Shown here in pieces: positions 7,601-14,189 of a stretch of 15,946 nt of DNA (position 1 is the first letter of the stretch; every line of letters begins with the position of its first letter). This DNA is from Lachnoclostridium sp. UBA7215 (GTDB lineage Bacteria; Bacillota; Clostridia; Lachnospirales; Lachnospiraceae). Made by a program: the position numbers and the translations under genes. A model generated the notes under the pieces. That model saw only the letters and a program-made list of their open reading frames with translations, made no database searches and had not been told where the DNA came from. The stretch spans positions 1 through 15,946 of the forward strand of contig DKUB01000096.1 in assembly GCA_002490465.1 (NCBI GenBank). The letters run 5' to 3'.

Positions 7601-9226
7601 GTGGTCGGTATTGTGCAGTATCTGTCGGAGCTTGCAGATAAAGAGGGCATTCAGGTCCGTTCGCTCTGGAAACCAAAGATTCCCGCCTTTATCTATTTGG
7701 GCAAGGTGGAGAAACAGTTTGGGTATCGGGCGGATGAAAATAATATTGAGCCAGTGGTCGGCATATACGACGACCCCTATAACCAGAGCCAGGGGCCGGT
7801 CACTATCTCTCTGTCAAGGGATGGGAACTGTGTTTTATATGGGGCTGGCGGAAGCGGAAAAGAGGAGTTTCTTATGACGCTTTGCTATTCGCTCATCAAG
7901 CATTATGCGGCGGATATATTGAATTTGTATATTGTGGATTTTGGTTCGGAGACACTCCGCGCCCTGGAGGGGGCGCCTCATGTCGGTGGCGTGGTGCTGC
8001 TTGGCGAGGATGAGAAGCTTGCCAGTCTGTTTAAGCTTCTTTCGCGTGAGATAAAAAAGCGGAAGAAAGCGTTTGCAGAGTATGGCGGAACCTATGACAG
8101 TTATGTCCGTTATGCGGGTAAAAGGATTCCGCACATTGTTGTGGTGATTAATAATGTCGGGATTTTGAGGGAGCAATTTGAGAAGGAGGAAGAGCAGTTT
8201 TCCAGGCTGTCCCAGATGGGTATGAAATACGGTCTGTATTTTGTTGTGACGGCGGCGACGACAAATGCCTTGTCCTACATAACGATACAGAATTTTAAGA
8301 TGGTACTCACAATGCAGTTACACGATAAATCTGATTATCCGGTCATTATGGGAAAGACAGAAGGATTGTGCCCCTCTGCCCATGTGGGACGGGGGCTGGT
8401 GCGCTATGACAGGCTGTATGAGTTTCAGACAGCGTATTGTACCGATGCAGAGGACAGATTGGGGTATATCCGGGAATTTTGTAAAAATCTCCGGAAACAA
8501 AAATCTGACGTATCGGCGCCGTTGATTCCGGTCCTTCCGGATGTGGTAGATGCGGATTATGTTATGCAGACGCCGTATGGGCTTGATAGCCTGCCGGTGG
8601 GGGTAGGGAAGGCGGAATTTGATATCCGGCGTATCGATATGGTTTCATCCTATATTTATCCAGTCGGAACAAAAGACATGGAAATCGGGAAAAAATTTGC
8701 CAGACAGCTTGTGAAGGTTCTACAGAACTTGGCAGATGTAGAGATATGGGATGAAATGACAGAGAATGTAAAAGAAAAATTTTTAGTTTGTGAGCAGTGT
8801 GTGAATGACCGCTTTAGGGCCTGGGATAAATCAGGGAATAAAACAGATGCATTAAGGAATGAAAGGGAAAAGGTCTGGATTATTATCGGATTACAAAACC
8901 TTACAGAGCAGCTGTCGGACAATGAAAAAATAATGTTAGATGATTTGTTTGAACATGGCAAAAGCCAGTATAAAGGTCATTTTATTCTTGTTGATACAGA
9001 TAATGCATTTCGCGATTTCCGCCATAAGCGCTGGTATCAGAATCACATATTAGGAACAGATGGAATCTGGCTTGGAGATTCTGTTGCAGACCAGTCGGTA
9101 TTTACAAGAAGTGGAATGCTTAATGAGTATTTTGAGGCGATTGGCCATTTAGAAGGATGGCATTTTGTAAAAGGAAAGATGACGAGATTTCGGGTTTTAT
9201 CAGAGGAGGCAGAAGGGGATGAATGA
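4667..9226 (+). CDS. essC: EssC/YukBA-type FtsK/SpoIIIE ATPase of type VII secretion, with FHA domain
   Basis: The membrane motor of the type VII system, 1519 residues, about the size of Staphylococcus EssC. Residues 1-95 may be a degenerate first FHA-like domain. Residues ~105-185 form a clear FHA domain (IRIGRD 113-118, TSSHA 131-135, DSSNGTF 149-155), with phosphothreonine-binding positions apparently kept. Two membrane helices lie at ~256-310. ATPase domain 1 is intact: Walker A GMTGSGKS (709-716) and Walker B FIISDE (D831, E832). Domain 2 is degraded: GAGGSGKE (1059-1066) lacks the Ser/Thr after lysine, and the Walker B position reads INN (N1162, N1163). A third C-terminal domain (~1300-1519) has no visible P-loop. 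FtsK-type motors of this kind recognise WXG100 dimers, which are encoded just downstream. It overlaps yukD by eight bases. Confidence 0.96.
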   Translation: MILYLIKPEQYFSTVLPERVEGRYWVRDFDALGNERRLLSVEAVDGKWFVQSNKTAVVLDGSGVEVRKMELTEKSFFLVDIDGNHNSAVIYTEPISNGRSCYSKYRISGKQSIRIGRDDTNEIVYANPFITSSHAILRYDGTWHITDKDSSNGTFVNEMRTDSRDLKFGDCIFIMGLRIVVGKGFLAINNPDSSVQVKIPSAERYLPQEIRSRAREESVREEEFFFRSPRLMRENVIKKIKIDPPPAPQKADATPIGLVIGPSLTMGMASVSMGVFSVLNVMSGGGKMMQALPMIIMSGSMLLGSVLWPMLSRRFENNKTRKLEAKRQQRYLDYLEQIQDDIRRIVAEQGKKRYEDITEWEECAERIIKKKTNLWERQEEHPDFLQVRMGVGDLPLDIDISCEEKKFSLEDDNLQNAMLAVGTEQKMLRDVPISVSLREKDKLGVVGQVHMRVNFLKSIILQLVALHSYDEMKLVLLCDEKMMEEFSFIKYIPHVWNANRSFRYLAAEEQEARELSAELERLLFPAEEEAKRAEDRAYFVLISASRRMTEACKVYKRVLALPQSNRTSILSVENELKDLPKETKTVIELAEQGKKSSIYDREDMAGSRTGFLCETATGVDTGSVLQAAGEALANISIELESQKYVLPSMITFLEMFQVSKIEHLNPLARWKENNPVQSLQAPVGMGTDGKLFMLDLHEKYHGPHGLVAGMTGSGKSEFIITYILSLAVNYHPDEVAFILIDYKGGGLAGAFADAERGIKLPHLAGTITNLDGAEVNRSLISIQSELKRRQAVFNKAKKIANEGTMDIYKYQQLYRDGIVSEPVPHLFIISDEFAELKSQQPDFMYQLISAARIGRSLGVHLILATQKPSGVVDDQIWSNSRFRVCLKVQERSDSQDMIQCPDAAEISQTGRFYLQVGYNELFAMGQSAWCGAEYIPTETLEKTVDDSIQVVNRLGQPIVQIKPEQVQAEEEEVHHIQQVVGIVQYLSELADKEGIQVRSLWKPKIPAFIYLGKVEKQFGYRADENNIEPVVGIYDDPYNQSQGPVTISLSRDGNCVLYGAGGSGKEEFLMTLCYSLIKHYAADILNLYIVDFGSETLRALEGAPHVGGVVLLGEDEKLASLFKLLSREIKKRKKAFAEYGGTYDSYVRYAGKRIPHIVVVINNVGILREQFEKEEEQFSRLSQMGMKYGLYFVVTAATTNALSYITIQNFKMVLTMQLHDKSDYPVIMGKTEGLCPSAHVGRGLVRYDRLYEFQTAYCTDAEDRLGYIREFCKNLRKQKSDVSAPLIPVLPDVVDADYVMQTPYGLDSLPVGVGKAEFDIRRIDMVSSYIYPVGTKDMEIGKKFARQLVKVLQNLADVEIWDEMTENVKEKFLVCEQCVNDRFRAWDKSGNKTDALRNEREKVWIIIGLQNLTEQLSDNEKIMLDDLFEHGKSQYKGHFILVDTDNAFRDFRHKRWYQNHILGTDGIWLGDSVADQSVFTRSGMLNEYFEAIGHLEGWHFVKGKMTRFRVLSEEAEGDE

Positions 9227-9476
9227 TACGGAAAAGGTGCTTGTTGCAATACAGGTACCGGCAATCAATGAGGTATATGATATTTTTCTTCCACTGTACT
9301 CTCAAATATATGAGGTACTGGAATTAATAAAAAGAGCAGTAAATCTGCTTTCACAAGGATTATACAAGGCGGATGAAGGCGGCATTCTGTGTGATGCTGC
9401 GGGAGAGATATTGAATATTAACATGTCAGTGGATGAGTTGGAAATCCACAACGGCTCAAAACTGATGTTAATATAA
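9219..9476 (+). CDS. yukD: YukD/EsaB-type ubiquitin-like protein
   Basis: A small cytosolic protein of 85 residues with the YukD layout. There is a beta strand (KVLVAIQVP), a second strand (EVYDIFLP), a long helix (YEVLELIKRAVNLLSQ), and the closing strands that include GGILCDAAGEILNINM and GSKLMLI. YukD/EsaB is a near-constant partner of EssC in Firmicutes type VII systems. It is thought to regulate or assemble the machine rather than to tag proteins, and the end here lacks a diglycine. The ATG overlaps the essC stop by eight bases, so the two are translationally coupled. The position right after essC strengthens the call. Confidence 0.87.
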   Translation: MNDTEKVLVAIQVPAINEVYDIFLPLYSQIYEVLELIKRAVNLLSQGLYKADEGGILCDAAGEILNINMSVDELEIHNGSKLMLI

Positions 9477-9499
9477 TAAATTACAAGGAGGAAATGAAG

Positions 9500-9808
9500 A
9501 TGGCAGAAAGTTATCAAATCAAACCGGAGGAGGCATCAAAAAAAGTTGCTGAAATCCAAAAACTTGCAAGTACATATGAGACGGAGTATAAGGGTATGTA
9601 CAGTGATTTGGAAAAGTCACCGTTATATACGAACAAAAATGTTGATGTGATGGCACTTTATGATGCAACGAAAGATTTTGAAAGCCATTTCAACAACATG
9701 AAGAGCATGATTGATCAGTTCGCAAAAGCAATTCAAGGCGCAGTGGATAGTTTTGTTGAGGCACAGAATGAAAATAAAAAAATTGCTGAGCAGACAAAAG
9801 CAAATTAA
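9500..9808 (+). CDS. WXG100-like (ESAT-6 superfamily) secreted helical protein 1
   Basis: A 102-residue, almost wholly helical protein with the length and hairpin pattern of WXG100 proteins: helix 1 ~5-40, a turn around SPLYTNKN, helix 2 ~48-95. It has no Trp-X-Gly; the turn reads EKSPLYT instead, as in many divergent partners. No YxxxD/E signal is seen near its end. I start it at ATG 9500, because AAGGAGG (9485-9491) is eight bases upstream. The ATG at 9494 would be only two bases from it. It lies 23 bases after yukD and 21 before a second similar gene, so the two probably form a heterodimer substrate of EssC, like EsxA/EsxB. The identity rests on size, fold pattern and context. Confidence 0.76.
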   Translation: MAESYQIKPEEASKKVAEIQKLASTYETEYKGMYSDLEKSPLYTNKNVDVMALYDATKDFESHFNNMKSMIDQFAKAIQGAVDSFVEAQNENKKIAEQTKAN

Positions 9809-9829
9809 GCAGAAAGAGAGGTATATATT

Positions 9830-10159
9830 ATGGCAGATATCAAAATTACAAGTGCAGATATAGATGATTTGGTTCAGAAAATCAGAACACGTAAAAAAAC
9901 AATGAGCGATACGCTGGCAAATGTTATAAAAGAAATAGAATCATTAGAAACAAGTGGAGCTTATCTGACGAAAAGCAATAAGTCATCCAGCCAGACATTT
10001 ATACAGCAGATTAAGTCAAAAAAGAAAAATTTTGACGAGTATGAAGCTAAGATAGAAAGTTATGCAAAAGCCCTTGAGAAGATGCGCGATAATTACAGGG
10101 AGACAGAGATAGCACAGGGGAATAACGCAGAAAATACGGGAAGATGGCAGACATCATAA
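9830..10159 (+). CDS. WXG100-like secreted helical protein 2 with C-terminal YxxxE
   Basis: A 109-residue helical hairpin: helix 1 ~8-40, a turn at ETSGAYLTKS where WXG would be, helix 2 ~50-95. The end of helix 2 carries YRETE, which fits the YxxxD/E type VII secretion signal, followed by a short polar tail ending in TGRWQTS. AGAGG (9817-9821) is eight bases ahead of the ATG. As the partner of the preceding gene, which lacks the signal, it would be the subunit that docks on the EssC C-terminal ATPase domain. This follows the ESX rule that one partner carries the signal. A strong GC-rich hairpin begins 22 bases after its stop. Confidence 0.76.
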   Translation: MADIKITSADIDDLVQKIRTRKKTMSDTLANVIKEIESLETSGAYLTKSNKSSSQTFIQQIKSKKKNFDEYEAKIESYAKALEKMRDNYRETEIAQGNNAENTGRWQTS

Positions 10160-10180
10160 GAAACGATAGCAAACATTGCT

Positions 10181-10202
10181 TCCGGGCGGCATCTGCCGCC
10201 CG
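10181..10202 (+). terminator. GC-rich hairpin without U-tract (attenuator or mRNA processing site)
   Basis: CCGGGCGGCA and TGCCGCCCGG are perfect 10-bp complements around TC, in practice an 8-bp stem with a six-base loop. The bases after it (CCATATATAC) are not a T-run, so full intrinsic termination is unlikely. It lies between the two small helical-protein genes and the lipoprotein gene. It could stabilise the upstream mRNA 3' end or weaken read-through, giving more WXG100-like protein than downstream products. Confidence 0.6.
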
Positions 10203-10229
10203 GCCATATATACAAGGAGGAGTGAAAAG

Positions 10230-12311
10230 ATGAAACGGTTACTGGCTTCTATACTTACGTTGTCATTAATGCTTGGATGCATGGCAGGGTTAGTTTCATG
10301 CAGTGAGGAACTTGAAATACTGACAAAAGGACAATGGGCAGAAAAAATCGCCAATGAGCTTGGACTTACGGATTGTGAGTTGGAGGAAGTGGCAAAAGAA
10401 CCTGTATATAAAGATGTAAACAGTGATAATCCATATTTTAATGCGGTGCAGAGTTGTGCAGCATGGGATATTTTTGATAAATCCGAAGAATTTGAACCGG
10501 AAAGTAAAAGTACGGTTGGATTTGCTGTCGTATCGGCAGTCCGGGCAATTGGAATGGATAGGTTAGCAATCTCAACAAATTATCAGGCAAATCTTCAGAC
10601 GGAGGAAGAGATGCTGGACTTTTTCAGGGGGATTTCAGATGTTGATTATAGTTCAGGCGGGGCTTTGTACGCACAGCTGGCAGATGAAATAATCCAGGAC
10701 ATGGACAAAGTAATAGATACTATGCAGCTGCAGCAGCATGATGGAAGTAAGAAGACGGCGGCATGTATAGAACTAACGGAGCAGGATGTTGTTTTTTCCT
10801 TAGATGGGGAATCGGGTACACTGCGTCAGGATTTAAACACAAATATTCAGGAGGGTTCTATTTTGGTTTTGAATCCTTCTGGAAAATTTCCAGAAGGGAA
10901 AGCAGCGAAAATCACTTCCATTGATGGAAGAAAGTTTAAATATGTTACGCCGCCTATGGACGAAGTGTTTGACAGTGTTGATTTGACGGGAACTTTTACA
11001 CCGAAAGTAATTGGAGTAATCCCTATGAGTGACGATGTAAAGGTAGAAAAAATCAATGAAAATGAACCTGTCATGGCGACACAGCAAAAATGTGTAATGG
11101 AACAGGCACATGCAGGCAGTCTCATGTATGTGCCGAAACAGGCAGAAGCAAAGCCAATGGCTGCTGATGTATCGTTAAACGATATCACATTCAGCCTGTT
11201 AAATAAAAGTGGAAAAAAGGGATATTTTTCCGGACAGGTAAATGCTTCCCTTGGATTGCGGGACATATCCGTAACGGCAGATATTAAGATGAGAGGTTTA
11301 TCCGTTCAGAGAGCCTATGCTAAGATACATAGCACAATGTATGCCAAATTTAACGCAAGCGGGGATTATAAACCGGACACGAAACCGCTGGCAAAGGTTG
11401 TTTGTTCGATCTATGGGGCAGTGACGCTTGAATTCCAGGCAAATTTGTCAATTGGAGCAAGCGGTGAGATAACTGTTGACTGGTCATTGCCGACAACGAT
11501 TGGAACAGAGTATAAAAAAAATGGCGGTGTAGCCTTTATTAAAGAAGCATCTGGGGCAAATTTAACAGCAGAAGCGCATGCGGAGGCGTTTGTGAGGCCG
11601 GGAATAAAAGGAGTCTTTAAAGTGATTGGCTTTTCTGTTGCCAGCTGTGGGGCCTATTCTGGTGTCAGTGTAAAGATAGATGCCAAGGCAGAAACGAAGG
11701 GGTCCTATAGTTGTATTAATTTAAAAGCATATGTACCGTTGGAATGTTTTGCAGGAGGAGAGGGCAAGGAGACCCTTTTGGCAAAATTAGGTGCGGCACA
11801 ATCATGGACGATATGGGATGAAAATAGCAGTCAGGTAAAAAAAGAATGGCATATTGAAGATGGCAAAGTTGTGGATCATTGTACGAAAACGGGGGAAGAG
11901 CCGGAACAGACACTGATTCCTTTAGAAACCGTGAAACCTTCTGAGATATCGGATTATGACGTACCTACTGTCGAGGAGGTGAGTTCCCGGTATTTTTCCT
12001 TTACAGATAATATGTTTATCAGTTTGTCGGAGAACACCTGTGAGCAAATGAAACTGAATGTGCCGGAAGGATATGCGAAGGGAGATATCAGGTGCATATC
12101 ATCAAACAAAAATGTTGTTTCTGTTAATAACAGTGGACAGATAACAGCAAATGGCGAAGGCGTGACACAAATTAAGATACAGACAAAGGATGGAAACCGT
12201 ATCCAGTATTGTGCGGTGAGTGTAGCTCCGGATTTCTCGGTAGAGGTCTCTCCGATTTTCCAGACTTCAACTAAGATGCATATGTACAAACCACTCACAA
12301 AGGCGTGTTAA
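10230..12311 (+). CDS. Large lipoprotein with SLH-like and Big_2-like domains, type VII locus
   Basis: A 693-residue lipoprotein, predicted to be anchored outside the membrane by Cys24 (lipobox LVSC after a hydrophobic signal). Residues ~32-110 resemble an S-layer-homology module (VYKDVNSDNPYFNAVQSCAA, then a FAVVSAVRAIG helix). Residues ~180-260 and ~315-550 are mostly beta-rich, Gly/Ala/Lys-rich and unrecognised. Residues ~595-666 look like a Big_2 domain (CISSNKNVVSVNNSGQITAN). The protein ends in Cys693. AAGGAGG at 10214-10220 is nine bases before ATG 10230, so the in-frame extension upstream through the hairpin is rejected. It lies inside the secretion operon between small substrates. 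A role outside the membrane as an envelope component or receptor is an inference; I do not recognise the family as a whole. Confidence 0.82.
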   Translation: MKRLLASILTLSLMLGCMAGLVSCSEELEILTKGQWAEKIANELGLTDCELEEVAKEPVYKDVNSDNPYFNAVQSCAAWDIFDKSEEFEPESKSTVGFAVVSAVRAIGMDRLAISTNYQANLQTEEEMLDFFRGISDVDYSSGGALYAQLADEIIQDMDKVIDTMQLQQHDGSKKTAACIELTEQDVVFSLDGESGTLRQDLNTNIQEGSILVLNPSGKFPEGKAAKITSIDGRKFKYVTPPMDEVFDSVDLTGTFTPKVIGVIPMSDDVKVEKINENEPVMATQQKCVMEQAHAGSLMYVPKQAEAKPMAADVSLNDITFSLLNKSGKKGYFSGQVNASLGLRDISVTADIKMRGLSVQRAYAKIHSTMYAKFNASGDYKPDTKPLAKVVCSIYGAVTLEFQANLSIGASGEITVDWSLPTTIGTEYKKNGGVAFIKEASGANLTAEAHAEAFVRPGIKGVFKVIGFSVASCGAYSGVSVKIDAKAETKGSYSCINLKAYVPLECFAGGEGKETLLAKLGAAQSWTIWDENSSQVKKEWHIEDGKVVDHCTKTGEEPEQTLIPLETVKPSEISDYDVPTVEEVSSRYFSFTDNMFISLSENTCEQMKLNVPEGYAKGDIRCISSNKNVVSVNNSGQITANGEGVTQIKIQTKDGNRIQYCAVSVAPDFSVEVSPIFQTSTKMHMYKPLTKAC

Positions 12312-12342
12312 TGCCTTATCCGGGCAGAGGGGGATGAGAACT

Positions 12343-12627
12343 GTGGGTATTGACATAGATGCTGTTATTATTCGGGCGGGCCAGCTGAAGCAGTATCTGT
12401 ACTGGCTTTTGGAAGCAAGAAAAAAACTGGACGGATATAAAGCGCAGCTGGACTCTGGCTGGATTGGAAAGGATGCCTATTATATTGGCTTGGCGGTTGA
12501 TGAACTTGCCGCAGAGCTCAAAAAGATATATATGGAACTGGATGAGATACGGCTGGATATCATCAAGGAAACAGAGAACCCGGAATGGAGGGGAGAGGAT
12601 GAAACACAGGATAGAGACAAAATATGA
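12343..12627 (+). CDS. WXG100 protein with WIG motif
   Basis: A 94-residue helical hairpin with a genuine Trp-X-Gly turn (SGWIGKDAYY, residues ~38-47) and YMELD (YxxxD) in helix 2. Both are hallmarks of WXG100 proteins exported by type VII systems. I start it at GTG 12343, because AGGGGG (12328-12333) is nine bases upstream. The ATG at 12334 touches that ribosome binding site and would have no spacing. The acidic tail (RGEDETQDRDKI) overlaps the start of the next gene by 29 bases, indicating coupling. It could be an exported substrate or a partner of the fourth small helical protein encoded 1.3 kb downstream. The family call is firm; the partner is inferred. Confidence 0.85.
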   Translation: MGIDIDAVIIRAGQLKQYLYWLLEARKKLDGYKAQLDSGWIGKDAYYIGLAVDELAAELKKIYMELDEIRLDIIKETENPEWRGEDETQDRDKI

Positions 12628-13645
12628 GACAACATGTTATTTTATAAAAAGCCGCAGGCATCAGCAAATAGATGAGGCGGCGCTTCGGAAAATAAATTCC
12701 ATGGAGATACCCTGCCTGCTTAAAGTAAATGTATTGAAAAGAAAGCAGTCGTTCCGGCTGATTTATAATGTGACCGGTCTGGAGAGCCTGAAAAGTATTT
12801 TGCAAAATAAGTTTACAAAAGAAGGATTTGTAACGATACTTCGTGAAATGCTAAGGCTGTTCCAGCTCCTGTCATGGAAGTATATGGAGTTTTCCAAAAT
12901 AAATTTTGATCTGGACAGTATATTTGTGAATCCATATGATTTTTCGCTGTACTTCATTTATATTCCCATTTGCGGGTGGAATAATGAAGTCACGGAGGGG
13001 GAGTTGCTGCGCTCGATTGCTGAAAAATGCCAGTGTTCTCCTGGGGAGGGTGCGCTCTGCAGGAAGACAATATGCCGATATTTACAGACGCATACAAGCG
13101 TTTCTTTGGTAGAGTTTGAAAACCTCCTGTTGAAAAAGACGGAAACAAAGTCGTTACCAGAGCAAAACCCCGTTTCCAAAACGGTGAAAATAACCGATAT
13201 TCGTACAGAAAAAGAGTGTCCGTTTTGTAAGAGAACCATAGAGCAGGATAGTATTTTTTGTGCATATTGTGGAGAAAGATTGACGGATGAAAGAGGGAAT
13301 TTTGGTTCAGAGAGCTTTATAGGAACCGTTTGTATCGGTGTAGGGAAATGCGGTCCTTACATGGTCCGCAGCAGTACAGGGGAACAGATTACCATACCCC
13401 AAACACCATTTGGCATTGGTAGGGATAGGAAGTTATGTTCTTATTGCATAAAGGGAAATATGATGATCGGAAGAAAACATGCAGAACTTACGATAGATGG
13501 GGGACGGTATTTTCTCCGCGATAATAATTCCGTCAACCATACCTATGTGGATGGACAAAGGATAGATGCGGGCAAGCAGGTGGAGCTCTTTAATGGCACA
13601 AGATTTCAGCTTGCTAATGAAGAGTTTGTATTTTTTATCAAATAA
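12599..13645 (+). CDS. FHA and zinc-ribbon protein with a DUF6382-like N-terminal domain
   Basis: A cytosolic protein of 348 residues. Residues 1-175 form an alpha/beta domain (FTKEGFVTILREMLRLFQLL; FDLDSIFVNPYDFSLYFIYI) that I relate, from memory, to the DUF6382 domain of clostridial FHA proteins. Residues 207-224 are a zinc ribbon with two CxxC pairs (C207, C210, C221, C224). Residues ~265-348 form a C-terminal FHA domain (FGIGRDR, GRKHAEL, NNSVNHTYVDG). The FHA is partly degenerate: Gly291 replaces the usual Ser, and His314 the Gly of NG. GGAGGGG at 12587-12593 is five bases before ATG 12599, so the longer frame from 12464 is rejected. It probably scaffolds the phospho-dependent control of EssC. 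The N-terminal domain could stand in for the EssB pseudokinase, which I could not find; that is speculative. Confidence 0.85.
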   Translation: MKHRIETKYETTCYFIKSRRHQQIDEAALRKINSMEIPCLLKVNVLKRKQSFRLIYNVTGLESLKSILQNKFTKEGFVTILREMLRLFQLLSWKYMEFSKINFDLDSIFVNPYDFSLYFIYIPICGWNNEVTEGELLRSIAEKCQCSPGEGALCRKTICRYLQTHTSVSLVEFENLLLKKTETKSLPEQNPVSKTVKITDIRTEKECPFCKRTIEQDSIFCAYCGERLTDERGNFGSESFIGTVCIGVGKCGPYMVRSSTGEQITIPQTPFGIGRDRKLCSYCIKGNMMIGRKHAELTIDGGRYFLRDNNSVNHTYVDGQRIDAGKQVELFNGTRFQLANEEFVFFIK

Positions 13646-13661
13646 GGGGGATTGTCGTAAT

Positions 13662-13874
13662 ATGTTTACAGAGTTTATTATAATTTATGTGTTGCTTGGT
13701 GTGATGGCGGCGCTGCAGGCCGCAATTTTGGTTTTACAAATTGTTTCGATGCGGCGTGCGGCAAACAGCCTGCCGCCTGAGATGTTTTTGATGGCAAATG
13801 ACCCGGTGCAGTTACGCCCATCTGCAGCACCGTCCGATATGAATGCGGAGTGGCAGGAACATAAGAACGAATAA
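13662..13874 (+). CDS. Small single-helix membrane protein
   Basis: A 70-residue protein with one hydrophobic helix (~3-28, FIIIYVLLGVMAALQAAILV), then basic residues (MRRAAN) and a polar C-terminal tail. The charge distribution suggests that the tail is in the cytosol. Start ATG 13662 follows AAGGGGG (13644-13650) by 11 bases; the longer frame begins inside the upstream gene and is rejected. I do not recognise a family. Its size and place in the operon are reminiscent of the small membrane component EssA in other Firmicutes systems, but no sequence similarity supports that. It could be a lineage-specific membrane subunit. Confidence 0.68.
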   Translation: MFTEFIIIYVLLGVMAALQAAILVLQIVSMRRAANSLPPEMFLMANDPVQLRPSAAPSDMNAEWQEHKNE

Positions 13875-13893
13875 AGAAAAGGAGGGGCAAAAT

Positions 13894-14178
13894 TTGCAGG
13901 GAATACAAATGGATGTAGCTAAAATTGTAGATTCTGTGAATACGTTAAATGCCGTAAAAAAAGAAATTGATGCCGTCAGGCTGGGCGTTCGCGGTACAAC
14001 GAGGTATTTGGACAGCTGCATATGCAGAAAAAGGGATATTGGAAAAAGGCTTGAGCGAGTGCAAAAACGTCTGTCTAAAGCCGGGGATAAAGTAGAAGAA
14101 ATTTCAGACACGGTGTTGGTGTCTGTGGAGAACTATAGAAGGGCGGAACGGAAAGCACAGATAAAGGCGGGAGAATGA
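13894..14178 (+). CDS. Small helical WXG100-like protein 4 with C-terminal YxxxE (TTG start)
   Basis: A 94-residue basic helical protein: helix 1 ~3-40, a break near GVRGTTRY, helix 2 ~50-90. It ends with YRRAE, matching the YxxxD/E secretion pattern, and a short basic tail. It has no WXG. The start is TTG 13894, with AGGAGGGG (13880-13887) six bases upstream. The longer frame from 13843 overlaps the previous gene and has no ribosome binding site. Being the last gene of unit 2, it may be a partner of the WIG protein or a dedicated chaperone. The family call rests on length, hairpin pattern and locus rather than on a signature turn. Two cysteines in a CIC motif near the turn are unusual for this family. 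Confidence 0.66.
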   Translation: MQGIQMDVAKIVDSVNTLNAVKKEIDAVRLGVRGTTRYLDSCICRKRDIGKRLERVQKRLSKAGDKVEEISDTVLVSVENYRRAERKAQIKAGE

Positions 14179-14189
14179 ATATCAGATAG

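Noticed and set aside
10176..10229. Upstream in-frame extension of the lipoprotein
   Set aside because: It would be translated through the GC-rich hairpin and place 18 residues before a textbook lipoprotein signal; ATG 10230 has a perfect ribosome binding site.
12464..12598. 45-residue extension of the FHA/zinc-ribbon protein
   Set aside because: It lies entirely within the WIG gene in another frame and lacks a ribosome binding site; ATG 12599 has GGAGGGG five bases away.
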